Shown here: one piece after another, positions 32,477 to 45,600 of the stretch
Layout: each line of letters starts with the position of its first letter
Position numbering within the stretch: the first letter of the stretch is position 1
Assembly (NCBI GenBank): GCA_963556145.1
Contig: OY744464.1
Coordinates: 5,518,001 to 5,582,000 of the forward strand
Length of the DNA stretch: 64,000 nt
Origin: Hygrocybe punicea
Taxonomy: Eukaryota; Basidiomycota; Agaricomycetes; Agaricales; Hygrophoraceae
Direction of reading: 5' to 3'
Program-made: the position numbers and the translations under genes
Notes under the pieces: generated by a model
Told to the model about the DNA's origin: nothing
What the model saw: the letters and a program-made list of their open reading frames with translations, nothing else
Databases searched by the model: none

Positions 32477-32990
32477 TCGTCGAAACCGGTTCCTTACACA
32501 ATCAATCGCTCTGCTGGTCCGTGTTGACGATTGTCATATGAATCAGTTTCCGTGTGTCATGGAAGGCGGCTATCCCGCATACATATGCCAAACGTTCACC
32601 GCCCAAAATCCGTTCTTGAAGAAGAAATTTCCTGTTACAGCGCACTGGAAAAGAGCTGTGTTGATAGAAATGCAGAAATTGTGCGCCTATGTTACCTTGC
32701 CAGGTCAGAGGCGATACCTTCGCACCACAGCGCGATGAAGACTGCAGTCGGCCCGACAGAATTATAAGGTCCGACGCTTGATAGCTTGATATGGCACCGT
32801 CGGAGTGGTATTTGTTTGTGCCGGCCGATCCGGCCCGCTCGAGGCTGTTGCCGTCACGGTTGCATCCACTCACCCATAGAATTTCGTATTGGTGTCAGTT
32901 GACCGTCGACTGCGCATTCACTGCCCTCCTCGCCTTCATAAACTACATACAGGGCTCCTTTCGTTCGACCCTTTCACTGGACATCGACCA
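32477..32990. other. Divergent promoter region
   Basis: Separates the THYN1-like (-) and SPFH (+) genes. Short shadow frames only. Confidence 0.45.
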
Positions 32991-34336
32991 ATGTCTTTCA
33001 TCGACCGCAAAGGCTTACCGTCCCCTACACATTCCACGTCCTCGAACGTCGTTGACCATCATGCTGCTAATGGTACGCATCCTTGTCTTATCTGCGACGG
33101 CCCAAGTCCGAGAATTTTTATTATGAATTAAAGTCACGGATGAGTTGCCTGGACTGCCTAGGAAGGCTGCTCACTATGACAAGTCCCACATGCTCAACGT
33201 ACAACCCTTGAAGCGAAGTGAAATGCAGGTAAAGCTTCCAGTGATCGCCTCGAATATTCGAACTCACTATGGTTCAATAGCCTTCATATGCTCAAGATCT
33301 TGGTCTTGGGGAGGTTTGTGACGTTACTTTTACGTTCGGCCTTCAATTGACGTTTCTGTACAGGTTACTCATGGCATTTACGGCTCTTTGTTGAATGGAC
33401 TTGGCTCTATAGTGGGCTTCATTGGAGCCATTCCTTGCTGTCCTTGCCCCAATCCTTTCCGGAACGTCCAGCAAGGTATGTCCCCCATTCTATCATCTCG
33501 TGCTTTCTCATATTTGTTGGTAGGGTCTGTTGGTCTGGTCTCCCGTTTCGGACAGTTCTACAAGTCCGTCGATCCCGGTCTCGTACAGGTTAACGTCTGC
33601 ACCGAGTCTCTTCGTATCGTCGATGTCAAAGTGCAAATCAGCCCAATTGGTCGACAAATAGTCATCACACGTGACAATGTCAACGTCGAAATGTACGTTG
33701 AATCCTCCCCCCTCCTTTGCTGTGCTAATTCTTTGTTGTGACAGTGATTCGGTCATCTATTTCCAAATTTGCAACCCTTACCGTGCAGCTTTCGGTATCA
33801 CGGACTTGCGCCAGGCTCTCATCGAGCGTGCCCAGACAACTCTCCGTCACGTCGTTGGTGCTCGCGCCGTGCAAAGCGTTGTCACTGAACGCGAAGCCAT
33901 TGCGTTTGAGATCGCCGAAATTGTAGGAGACGTCGCTGACAAGTGGGGTGTCGCCATCGAAGGCATTCTCATCAAGGACATCATCTTCAGCCCCGAAGTC
34001 TCTGCCTCGCTCTCCTCCGCCGCACAGCAAAAACGTATCGGAGAATCCAAAGTCATCGCCGCCCGTGCAGAAGTCGACTCCGCCAGGCTCATGCGCCAGG
34101 CCGCCGACATTCTCGCCTCTCCTGCTGCTATGCAAATCAGGCAGCTTGAGGCGCTGCAGCAGATGGCCAAGTCGGCACATAGTAAGGTGGTCTTTGTGCC
34201 CATGCAACTGCAGAGCGATCTTGTAGGCCCAATGGCACAGCAGCAAGCAACAAGCTCTGTCCTCCAAAATGACAACGGCGAAGGTATGAGCGGCGCCGCG
34301 CGAGCAGGATTGATGGGCGCTATATCCGATATTTGA
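32991..34336 (+). CDS. Stomatin/SPFH (band 7) membrane protein
   Basis: Six exons (32991-33072, 33134-33228, 33281-33313, 33364-33475, 33524-33692, 33745-34336) give 360 residues. After a polar N-terminus comes a hydrophobic Cys-rich hairpin (NGLGSIVGFIGAIPCCPCPN), likely embedded from one side and possibly palmitoylated. The SPFH domain then runs from VGLVSRFGQFYKSVDPGL through VQISPIGRQIVITRDNV and DSVIYFQICNPYRA to VGDVADKWGVAIEGILIKDI. A coiled-coil region of Ala/Glu/Arg follows (AQQKRIGESKVIAARAEVDS). Stomatin-like proteins oligomerise as membrane scaffolds at plasma or internal membranes. The substrate is unknown. Confidence 0.93.
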
Positions 34337-34777
34337 AAATTTGGTTTCTTGTCTGTCTGGGCAGTCACGTCTGTTCGCTGCGTTGGACTCGAGTTTGCCA
34401 TTCTATGCTTCATGATACTCGAATGCTCCTATCCATGCTCACATCTTTTGCCCTTTTTAACTTTGTTTACCATCTCTTTCGCTGATTCTGCGACTGCTTG
34501 TAATCTCGTTGTAGTAGTTGTAGTTGTAGTGAGCCCGTATATCCGTTGACAAAGATCTGTAATTCAGTATTCTTTGTTTGCATGCTCGAGGCAAGGTGCA
34601 CAAAACGTTGTCATTAATATTCTAAGCAAAAAATTAATCCTCTTTAGCGGTCTGTGGCTAGCTTACAATGGGAAGTACTGCATTCGCATATGTAGAATTC
34701 GCAACGAAGCTAAATAACGCAAGATGGCGAAAAATACCAAGAGCGGGGGGTGGTTCTCGACATGTATCAAGTTTTAT
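34337..34777. other. Convergent intergenic region
   Basis: 3' flanks of the SPFH and UBP1 genes. A GTAGTAGTTGTAGTTGTAGT run at about 34511-34530. No gene seen. Confidence 0.45.
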
Positions 34778-37377
34778 CTATGCTTTGAGACCAACCATGG
34801 CAGGCCTCGCAGGAGCGTGGATGGGTTGTGGTGAGTGTATCCGTGGCGGCGGACGTTCTCTCGAATGGTGAGATTTAGGCAATGACGGTGTAGGTTCCGA
34901 CAGTGCAAGACGAATCTGAGGAGCGGATGATGTTGGGGGTGGCAGATCCGCCTCTGGAGGGATCGCTTCTGGAGGAGACGTCTGATAGACAGTCGCATCG
35001 CCATTCATAATGCCGTTCGGAAGCGCCAACTCCAAGGGCTTCGGTGTGCGCTCCCCCTCCACAGCCGGTGACGATGACGATGACGGTGACGACGACGACG
35101 ACGACGACGACGAAGACGACGCAACGTTGGATTCACGCTCCGAAGGCGCAGCACTCATACTCCTCCCCCTCCCGGCCGCAACGCTTCTCACAACCCGCGG
35201 ACCCATCACCCGATCCACTGTCTTCTTCTCTTCGTACAGCACGCCCGCTCCAACCTCGCTCGCACTCAGCAATGACGCCGCTGAGCCGTTCGCGCGCAGA
35301 CTGAGTGTCTCTGGCTTCAAGGTCTCCTCCGAGCTTCGTGGTGAGTTCTGGAGAGGATAGATCCCCAACCGCGGTTGCGCCACCCGCTCGTAATACAACA
35401 TGAACGCGCCCGAGCCCTCCTGTAACACTGTCTTGATCCCGCACTCCATCGACGACTCGTCGCTAATGCGGAGCCATCCCCGGCCCGGCTCGTTCACTTC
35501 TTCATCCTCCCACGCGGGTGACACGAGCTCTGCACTATCATGACCATACCCAAGTGGGTCTATAAGTTTTGGTGGGTCGAAGCGTTTGGACCCTGCGGAT
35601 ATTGGGCGTGGCTTGCGGCGGAAGCAGATATAGTGACCGAAGGAGTGCTGCCCATAATGGCACACGACGGCGGAGAGGCGGTAAATGGTTCGGGGAGTGG
35701 CATATGTTGCTGGCGTAGGTGTAGTGGATCGGGGGAGCGATGGTGGGGGTGAGGATATGGGAACAGAGGGGACGGTGGAGAGTTTACCGGAAGTGGTGAA
35801 TGGGGTGAGGTCGAGAACTTCTGGGAAGATCACGCGGACGTTGTTCTTGGAGGCGTACTGGCCGAAGTGTACTGACCGGTTGATGTGGAGAGCTAGGACA
35901 GGCGGAGGCTGCACGGAGAGACATGAGTAATGTGATTCTCGATACCGTCAGAGAATGATATATCTCACCCGAGCTATCATGGCTTGTTTGGTAGAGGCCC
36001 TACTGAAAACCCTCTCCATCTTTACGCCTTTAATATCGTCCTCAATCCTGCCTTCATCCAGAGCGGCCTTGACTAATGCGGCCATCCTTTTTGCCTCTCG
36101 AGCCCGCTTCTTCCGGGAAGATGATGGGCTTGCGTCGGGTTTCGTTGTCTCTGCCAACTTCTCAGCTTCCTGAACAAGTCGCTTTTGCGTCGCCAGCATG
36201 GAGCACTTCCTGCATATGCAATCCGTCAAGACTTCCAGCTTCGTATAATCCGCAAGACAATCTTCTAATTTGCAGCTGGTCTGCAGGCGGAAACATGTCG
36301 GGATAAGAATAAAAGAGATGTTGGGAAAAAAGTAGACGTACCACCAGTCGGGGTACGGCAAGTTGCCAACTGTCCAAGGCAAAATGCATGACGGCCTCCG
36401 TGTAACCACACTCGACACAGCTTCGTCTGTTGGCAGTCAGCCCATCAAAAACACTCTTCCCGGTCTCGCGACTTGTCTCTCCCAGCTGTGCGAGTCCACC
36501 AAGTCCTCTATCGCGGTGACCTTCCTTATCAATGGCAGCGGTCTCTGCCTTGATGCACTCTGACAGGCATTGGAATAATTCTTGAGCATCCTGGTGTTCA
36601 CGGGAAGAGAAGAGTGAATTGTTTTTCCCCGGAGAGTGACCCGAAAGAGCACGGATGATATCCAGTGGCTGGATAGAGGTGGGGTATGAGTGGGGTTTAT
36701 TCAGGGCTGGAACGAACTCTTGAGAGGTCAAGAAAAGGCGAACTGAAACGAAAGACGCACCATGTAGGAGATCCTGAATAGCGTCGATGACTGGTGAAGG
36801 CACATCTAAAGCCACTGCTTTGGAATGGATCATGTCTATGTGGGGCTGAAGGTAGGATAAGGACGCCATTGCCTGCCAGCAATGTTAATGACATGACCTT
36901 ACGAAACGCAACTCATTTCGGAATAAAACAAACCTGAACTGTGGAATTCATGAAGCAGTATGTGCCTGATATATTGACAAGGCCGGGATAATAATCTTTG
37001 TCCTTGGTTGAATCTGTGGGCAAGGATCGCAAGTTGCACACATAGGGATGATCAGCGTGCGCACCGTGCTTTGCACTCCCATTCGACGAAATCTGCTCGG
37101 TTCGAGTCCGAGCATGGTGACTCTTCTTGGATTTCTTTCGTTGGTGTGTTGTCGTGGGACCAGGTACAGAGTGTCCATTCGACCAACCCCAGACAAAACC
37201 GAGGCTCTCAAGGACCATAGCAATCGAGTAGGAGAGAAAGCTGCCGTTTGCTGCCGTAGCGAGAGACAAGACGAGCAAAGGGATAAGCAGGAAGACGAGA
37301 AGAGGAGCTAATTGCTGAAAGGTTGGATTGGAAAATACGGTGATGCAGAAAGCACGAAATTCTTGGGAAATGGACAT
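34778..37377 (-). CDS. UBP1: Ubiquitin-specific protease, Ubp1-like, membrane-anchored
   Basis: Five exons (36934-37377, 36761-36872, 36345-36718, 35969-36280, 34778-35908) give 790 residues. The N-terminus has hydrophobic segments (LAPLLVFLLIPLLVLSLATA), as in yeast Ubp1, which is anchored in the ER. The Cys box is GLVNISGTYCFMNSTVQ; the QDAQELF and C-x2-C finger regions follow (CVECGYTE, CICRKC). RPPPVLALHINRSV, the His box HYGQHSFGHYICF and GWLRISDES complete the USP fold. The C-terminal ~170 residues are Ser/Pro-rich, including a long poly-Ser run coded by a GAC/GAG-strand repeat at 35068-35115. It removes ubiquitin from substrates. Start chosen at MSISQEF; upstream codons in frame lack support. 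Confidence 0.93.
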
Positions 37378-37544
37378 GTGTGTTGTCAGCCGGTTCAGGA
37401 CCGGACGGAAGACATTAGTTGCGTGTAATCCAACCTGCTGAACTCGGAGGCAGGTGCCAGTTTGCAAACGACTACTATGACTGTGATTTTTCCGTGGCAG
37501 CACTCGCAGTGGGACTTGACAGTCTTGAGCGACGTACGAAATAA

Positions 37545-37628
37545 GGCTACCTAGCGCAATGGTAGCGCGTTTGGCTTCGATCGCTTAACGGTACCAAAAG
37601 GTTGCAGGTTCGAGTCCTGCGGTGGTCA
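37545..37628 (+). tRNA. tRNA-Arg (TCG) with a 12-base intron
   Basis: Folds as a cloverleaf. Acceptor GGCTACC pairs with GGTGGTC, with two G-U pairs. The D stem is GCGC/GCGC, the anticodon stem TTTGG/CCAAA, and the T arm GCAGG-TTCGAGT-CCTGC. The 19-base anticodon region is read as loop CTTCGA plus A, with an intron TCGCTTAACGGT at the usual place one base after the anticodon (37581-37592). The anticodon at 37577-37579 is TCG, which reads CGA arginine codons. The discriminator base is A. A TTTCTTTTTC run right after it can end Pol III transcription. The D arm also resembles tRNA-Trp, so the isotype should be confirmed. Confidence 0.85.
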
Positions 37629-37815
37629 CTTTCTTTTTCTTGCTTTCTTCAGTGCACCGTTCGCGACGAACTTCGCGTCAATTTTACCAACGGTATTTAT
37701 TGTGAAAGGATTCAGCGTCACAGAGCTCGACGTCGACAGCGAGCTCGGATCGGGCATGTGATCATCGTTGCTCAGAGGCACAAAGCTTGGCGCTTAGCTC
37801 TCGACCTACCTCTCC

Positions 37816-40067
<2,252 letters not shown>

Positions 40068-40266
40068 CCCGGGTCTCCGTTGGTTCCCGCATAATTTGAA
40101 GCAGACAAAGGAAAACGAACAGGAAGTACAACAGTGTGGTTATTGCGGGTTTGGTCGCCAGGTACCTGATCCTTCTAAATGATTATCGATAAAAGTATTT
40201 GAATCGATACCCTGATGTTTTCCCACTGGCCCACTGGCACCACCCCAAACCCCCTCAGTCTCAACC

Positions 40267-41324
40267 ATGCACTCTGTCTTGGGAAATCTGAACTTCTTTG
40301 ACACCCCAGTCGAGCCAAACGACTTTCGTTGGTCGACTGCTACCGAGTGTGACCGGCCGAGGAACGACCTGAGTCCCAACACCCATGAAGTTCAGATTTA
40401 CGATATGCGGAGCCTCTCCGTCGAGCAGCGCGCAGACATGGGTTTGACCCTCGAGAAAGCCGGCTTTGAGACGTTGCAAGGCTGGGGAGAAGACGGGGAG
40501 AGCTTGGCTAAAGGGTGGGCAGAGAGAAAGTGGGAAGATGAAAAGTGGATCGAGACGGTGTATTATCCGTATGTTACAAGGCAAGTCTTTCGACGTTGTG
40601 GACAATAAAACCGCTGCGGTAATAACCATCACCGGCAGCCTTCTGAGCAAGAAGTTCAATGCCACTCGGGCGACTGTTTACGACCACACCGTCCGTCAGC
40701 GCCCCTTCATCTCGAAAGCCGAAGACGGGGGCTTGATACGACACCCGCCAGCACAGGTAGACTAAAATCCCGCCCCCCCCACTCCCCGCCTTGATAGTGA
40801 TACTGAGGCGGCGTTGACCACAGCAAACTCACATCGACCAGACCTATTGGGCTGCAATCGAGCGCATTCGTATGCACCTGGGCGAAGAAGCAGCTCAGCG
40901 GGTCCTCGATGGATCTGCCAGAGCAATCCTTTGCAATGTCTGGCGTCCCCTTGTCGGCCCGCTGCTCGAACAACCCCTCGCTGCCGCCGACTTCCGCTCT
41001 TTAGACGGAGAGAGAGATTTCGAAAATACCCCCGCTGCCCCTCCTGGCTGTAGGACGGGAGAATCTCAAATGCTGCGTTTTCATCCCGATCAGAAGTGGT
41101 ATTACCTCTCCGGAATGCAAACAGACGAATGTCTTCTCTTGAAGTGCTTCGACAGCCTGACAACGGTTAGATCACCGCACTCGGTGCGTATTGTACATTC
41201 ATGATCATTTTCTGTCGAAGTAAACTTTTTTTTTTTGCCCCAGGCCTTTGTTGACCCCAACACACCGCCATTTGCAGAAAGCTGGAGTATTGAAGTCCGG
41301 ACGCTTAGTCTGATTGAGATCTAG
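40267..41324 (+). CDS. AsaB/GA4-desaturase/CmcJ-type oxygenase
   Basis: Four exons (40267-40580, 40639-40756, 40824-41183, 41244-41324) give 290 residues. Family landmarks: VQIYDMR near the start, IETVYYPYVT, ATVYDHTVRQR, then the HxD iron site in QTHIDQTYWAAIERI, ILCNVWRPLVGP, WYYLSGMQTDECLLLKCFDS and AFVDPNTPP at the end. Members are Fe(II)/2-oxoglutarate-type oxygenases or methoxylases, often in secondary metabolism. No other biosynthetic genes adjoin it, so the substrate cannot be guessed. The first intron (40581-40638) starts with GC instead of GT, in the context AAG|GCAAGT. Confidence 0.9.
40581..40638 (+). other. GC-AG intron in oxygenase gene
   Basis: ACAAG|GCAAGTCTTT...ACCGGCAG|CCTTCTG, 58 bases. 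Without removal the frame ends at 40608 after QVFRRCGQ. With removal YYPYVT continues into LLSKKFNATRATVYDHT, the family pattern. Confidence 0.85.
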
Positions 41325-41619
41325 AATTCGCTGACGAAGAGCGAGTGTAGACCATCCGATTTTTGGTCCTTGTACTTGTAGACGAAATGTTATTGGAATA
41401 TACAATGAACGAGCATTATTGGGCGATCCGAGTATACCGGTTAGATTGACTACTAGCAGAAAGACATGTATAATCACCGCTAGCTTGATATCGCGTTGAC
41501 CGGCATCGTTTGCAGGGATAAGTTATTTTGAAATTGATAAGGTAAGTTAGTATTGTATGGTTTCAATATTTTTCAGTTTCATCTGATAAGTGATCTCACG
41601 GTTTCTCACCTACGCTGCG

Positions 41620-42311
41620 ATGGCGTTAAACTGGGCAATGCTCACTCCAAACCGCTCTCCTGTCCCTCTACCGCAAGAGGAGACCATCACCGCCGTCGAA
41701 TATGGGGCAGAACTCAATCTCACCATTCCCGATGCGCCGCCATCTGGAAGTTCTGCCTCGGGTGGATCAGGAGGAGCGAGAAACCTGAAGGAGTCGGGGG
41801 GAATCTGGCTCACCAACCAGCGAGTGCGCCTCTGCTGCTCTCGTTCTTCACGGGATACTTGTTGATCGTTGTCGCTCTGCATACCTGTGCTCTGCAAACC
41901 ATAGCTAATCTTCGCAACTCCCGATTCTACCGTTAAACCGTCGTTTGATTCGTTATCTGTCCCCCTTGGTTCTATCCTATCTACAAAATTCGAACAGCCG
42001 TACTTTGGTGTCAACTTTCTTGCTTTCGAGGTCAAACCGTCACCAGATGGTGGCTTGGCGGAGGGAACACAAGCAGAGCTGAGGTTTAAGGACCGTGCCA
42101 TGTTTCAATTCGTTAGCATACTGGAGAAAACGCGTGAAAGAGCGGTTTACATGAGGCGGCAGTCGCTTGAGGATGAGGAGGGACTACGTGCGTTGTATTC
42201 ACCTTGTCGTTGAACTCAACACTAATCGTGCTCGTAGCCGTTTATACTTCACCACCGCAAAGTTCCTTATCTGGGGTACCCGTTGACAGTCCTCCCGGAT
42301 ACGACGCATAA
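41620..42311 (+). CDS. WBP2-like GRAM-domain protein
   Basis: Exons 41620-41823, 41905-42187 and 42238-42311 give 186 residues. Start MALNWAMLTPNRSPVPLPQE, then an N-terminal GRAM/PH-like domain: IWLTNQR/LIFATPD, SVPLGSILSTKFEQPYFGVN, and LRFKDRAMFQFVSILEKTRE. The C-terminus ends SPPGYDA, a PY motif that can bind WW domains, as in WW-domain-binding protein 2. An upstream in-frame ATG at 41590 exists, but the family start is MALN. It is convergent with the giant RasGAP gene. Confidence 0.92.
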
Positions 42312-42679
42312 TGACTGCACCATCCGCCTTAGTGATGCTTCTTTATCCGTCGCTTTTGAAGGGCTCTGTAACTATTAGTAGACTCTTTTCCGGGGGGAGG
42401 TTTGGCAGATATTGCCGTGTACTTAGTAGAGCAGTCGAGGACCTTGCACATGTTGTTTCCGTCGCAATCAACCGAATCTTACGAACGGCTTTCCTGTCCT
42501 TGCATTTCACTCCCACTCATTTGCACTAAAACACCAATAAATTGCTCAAGACGATTACATTGCAAGAAAGGGAAGGGGAATGATTCCATGGATTAGAGGT
42601 TTATCTTAAAGTATCGTGAAAGCGGAAAGTGTCATGATTATGCGTACCTAGAAAAGAGTATTGAGATATCGAGATTCCT
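42312..42679. other. Convergent intergenic region
   Basis: 3' flanks of the WBP2-like and RasGAP genes. No gene seen. Confidence 0.45.
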
Positions 42680-45600
42680 TCATTCTATTATTCTGACAAC
42701 CAACTCAGGAATCCAGTTGATCATCTTCGTGGCATGGCCGCGATTAACGGGTAAGAATTGAAAACTGCTTGCAAGTCCTTGCATGCCCAACTCCTCGAGC
42801 GCTTGCAAATGCCTCCGACCGGGACCATGAGAGATGGCCTCCTCCAAGGTACCGATGGTGGATGTCGATCCACGTAGTGCTGAATGTCGGCCAGGATCCT
42901 GAAGAGACACGCGAAAAATGTTTGATACTGCCCTGATGATGGAAGGATTGGAGGAGTTGGCAAATGACTCCTTGATTCTGTCTTGCAAACCCTCGTATCT
43001 ATAACAAAGGGAAGACAACAGTCAGCTAAAATAGTGGTACGAGAGGCCAGACGTACGCCATAGACACAATATCTGGGTACATTACTGCAACATCTGATAG
43101 GAGGTTGTAGAGGATCTCAGTTTCGGCATCATCACCTTGCGCTGTTGTGAGTATGGCTCCCACAAAGGATGTCAAGAGAAGCGCAGCACTGGCTTCATGC
43201 ACACCAATGAAGCTGAGCGAAACGCGGGGCACGGTATTGCCTTCGCACATAACTTCCGCTAGGGGTGAGGGATCTGGGATACAGTCTTCTAGCAGTCGAC
43301 GATAGGCGGCTGGTGTCGTTGAGAGTGGAAGTAAGGCCAGGAAGTAGCCCATAGCGTCGGGATGCAACATATTCCGTGAGCCTTCCACAGCTCCATTTTC
43401 TCTTGCACCCGATCGCACTGTGACTCGCAACAAACTCCTTAATACGGCTTCTGCTGAATCCTTCAAACCTGAATGTCGGATACCCTTGAAAATGATCGAC
43501 GCAAGAGAGAAAGAGAAGCTGGAGTCGAAAGACAAGGCAAGCAGTTGGTCCAATTGACATGCAATTTCTTCCAATGGATTGCGGCCGTCAAGAAGAATCG
43601 TAGAGACCGAGCCACGAAAGACACCTCGTTCTTCCATATGTTCCAACGTCGTTCGCAACAAATCGGTGGCCTCTATATAGAAGGCAATGTGACTTGACTG
43701 TAGCAACGCGACTGCGAGCCAGAAGACTTGACAGATGTATCTGGATTTGTTCGGCAGAGCAGGTACAATCTTGCAGATACAACGAAGCATGCTGACAACG
43801 GAAGTTGTATTGGTTTCGCTTGAATGGGATAATGCTGTTTTGAACGCAACGAGCATTTGATATAACAAGTCGTCATCCACGTCGGATGTCGCGAGGGCGC
43901 CAATGACAATGAAAGCCCGTGTTTGGATTACAGTAGAAAGCTGGAAGGCCATCGAGGTCACCAAACCCATCCAGCGAGCACGCCAAACGTTGAGGAGACC
44001 TGAATAAAAATGAGAAAAGATTGAGGAATACAATTTAATAATTTGACAGACCTTTTGACCCTGCGGTCACTGCCATAATTCGGATCAACAGCTGGGTAAG
44101 ACTTTCCTGTGTGTCTATACATTGTTTCTCGCTGGATGGATCGACGTTGGTGTATTCGCTGGTGGCGTGGGTCCGCACCAATCCAAAGAGCCGAAGCGTT
44201 GCTGGCTGAGTGCATTCGTTGATAAGCTGCAAAAGCTCAGGTCCGGTCACATCGTCGGCACGAGCCACATACAGCGACTGGAGAAGATTCATGACAATGC
44301 CGTATACCGACTTTCGAACCAATGTTTGGCCTATTCCAGCCACTAATGCCACGAGGTGGACGAGTTCTGGGACGAACAGCTGGTTGTGGCTTAGCTGCTT
44401 CGACGGATTGCCCGCAACCAGAGTAAGGCGAATGAGAGTTGCAATCTCAGTCCAGTGGATGTTATCAGCGAGTGTCTTCGAAGGCTTCAAAGAGGTTTTA
44501 CCCAAAGCCTACGCTTGGATTGTCATGCTGTGAACACCCGATGACGAGATTGTACCACTAACCTTGCGCATCTTCGACAACAGTCTTCCTCTGACGTTTA
44601 TGGATGACAAAGCAGATATAATACGCGCAATGGTTTCGCATCGATAGGATCCTATGCCTCCGTCAGTTGCGCCGCGTATCAGTTCATCGAGGACGATATT
44701 AACGACAATGCTGTCGAGTTTCCCTATTTCGGACCAAACGTATTTTTGGATTGTCGAAAAAACCTATCTATGGGTAAGTTCAGGAATGCTAAAGAGGCTA
44801 CAGCTGGCGCACCTCAGCGTCCGCAATGGTCAAGTCTGACAATACCCGCACGCAATCGCGCAGTCTAGCACCTGAGGGCTCGTAGTGTGAACTGGTTGGA
44901 TTAGAGAAGTAGGCCAGGTTCTTGATCCAGGGACTCATGTACTGCAAGCAACTGATTCGCTGCGCAGTGTTGGTCCTTTCATTAGCCTTGTCGCCAGTCT
45001 TGAGGCCAACCTTGTCCCCTACCAGCTCCATACCCACTGACACCTCAGAGATGAAGTCTATTGTTAGTTCCGGAGCGAATTCGGCGAGTCGCTCGCTTAG
45101 GTGCACGACAAAAGTACTGGGATCGCCAGGAATGAAACCCGCTAGAAAAGGGAGCTATGAGTAAGCGTGTAGTGCAACTGAAATATCATGCCGACCTTTT
45201 GAGGCTACAATAGGATTCTTGTTATACTTGAGGTATGAGCAGACAGCGCCCAGCAGATCATATGCAGCACTGCGCAGTTCTTCGTCACGCGAATCAATGT
45301 TGAGCATACCGATATGTATCATCGTCGCGGGAACATTTGAAAGTCTAGGAGAACGCTCAGCAACTGAGGTATGTGTTTCTTTCATTTTCCCTTTTGCTGC
45401 TCTGATGGTCTATCGCGGGAGACATGAAAATCTGCTGGATAGTTATCAGGATAGGGTGACTCACCTTAATAATGGCCTCTCGGTCTGAGGATGAAAAGAA
45501 TAGAGTGATTCCTTGTCGGCTCCTTCGAATGATGAACTCGAATGGATCATGGCCTGTTGAGACATTGTACACATCGCTAACATCCGTTAAAGAAATTATT

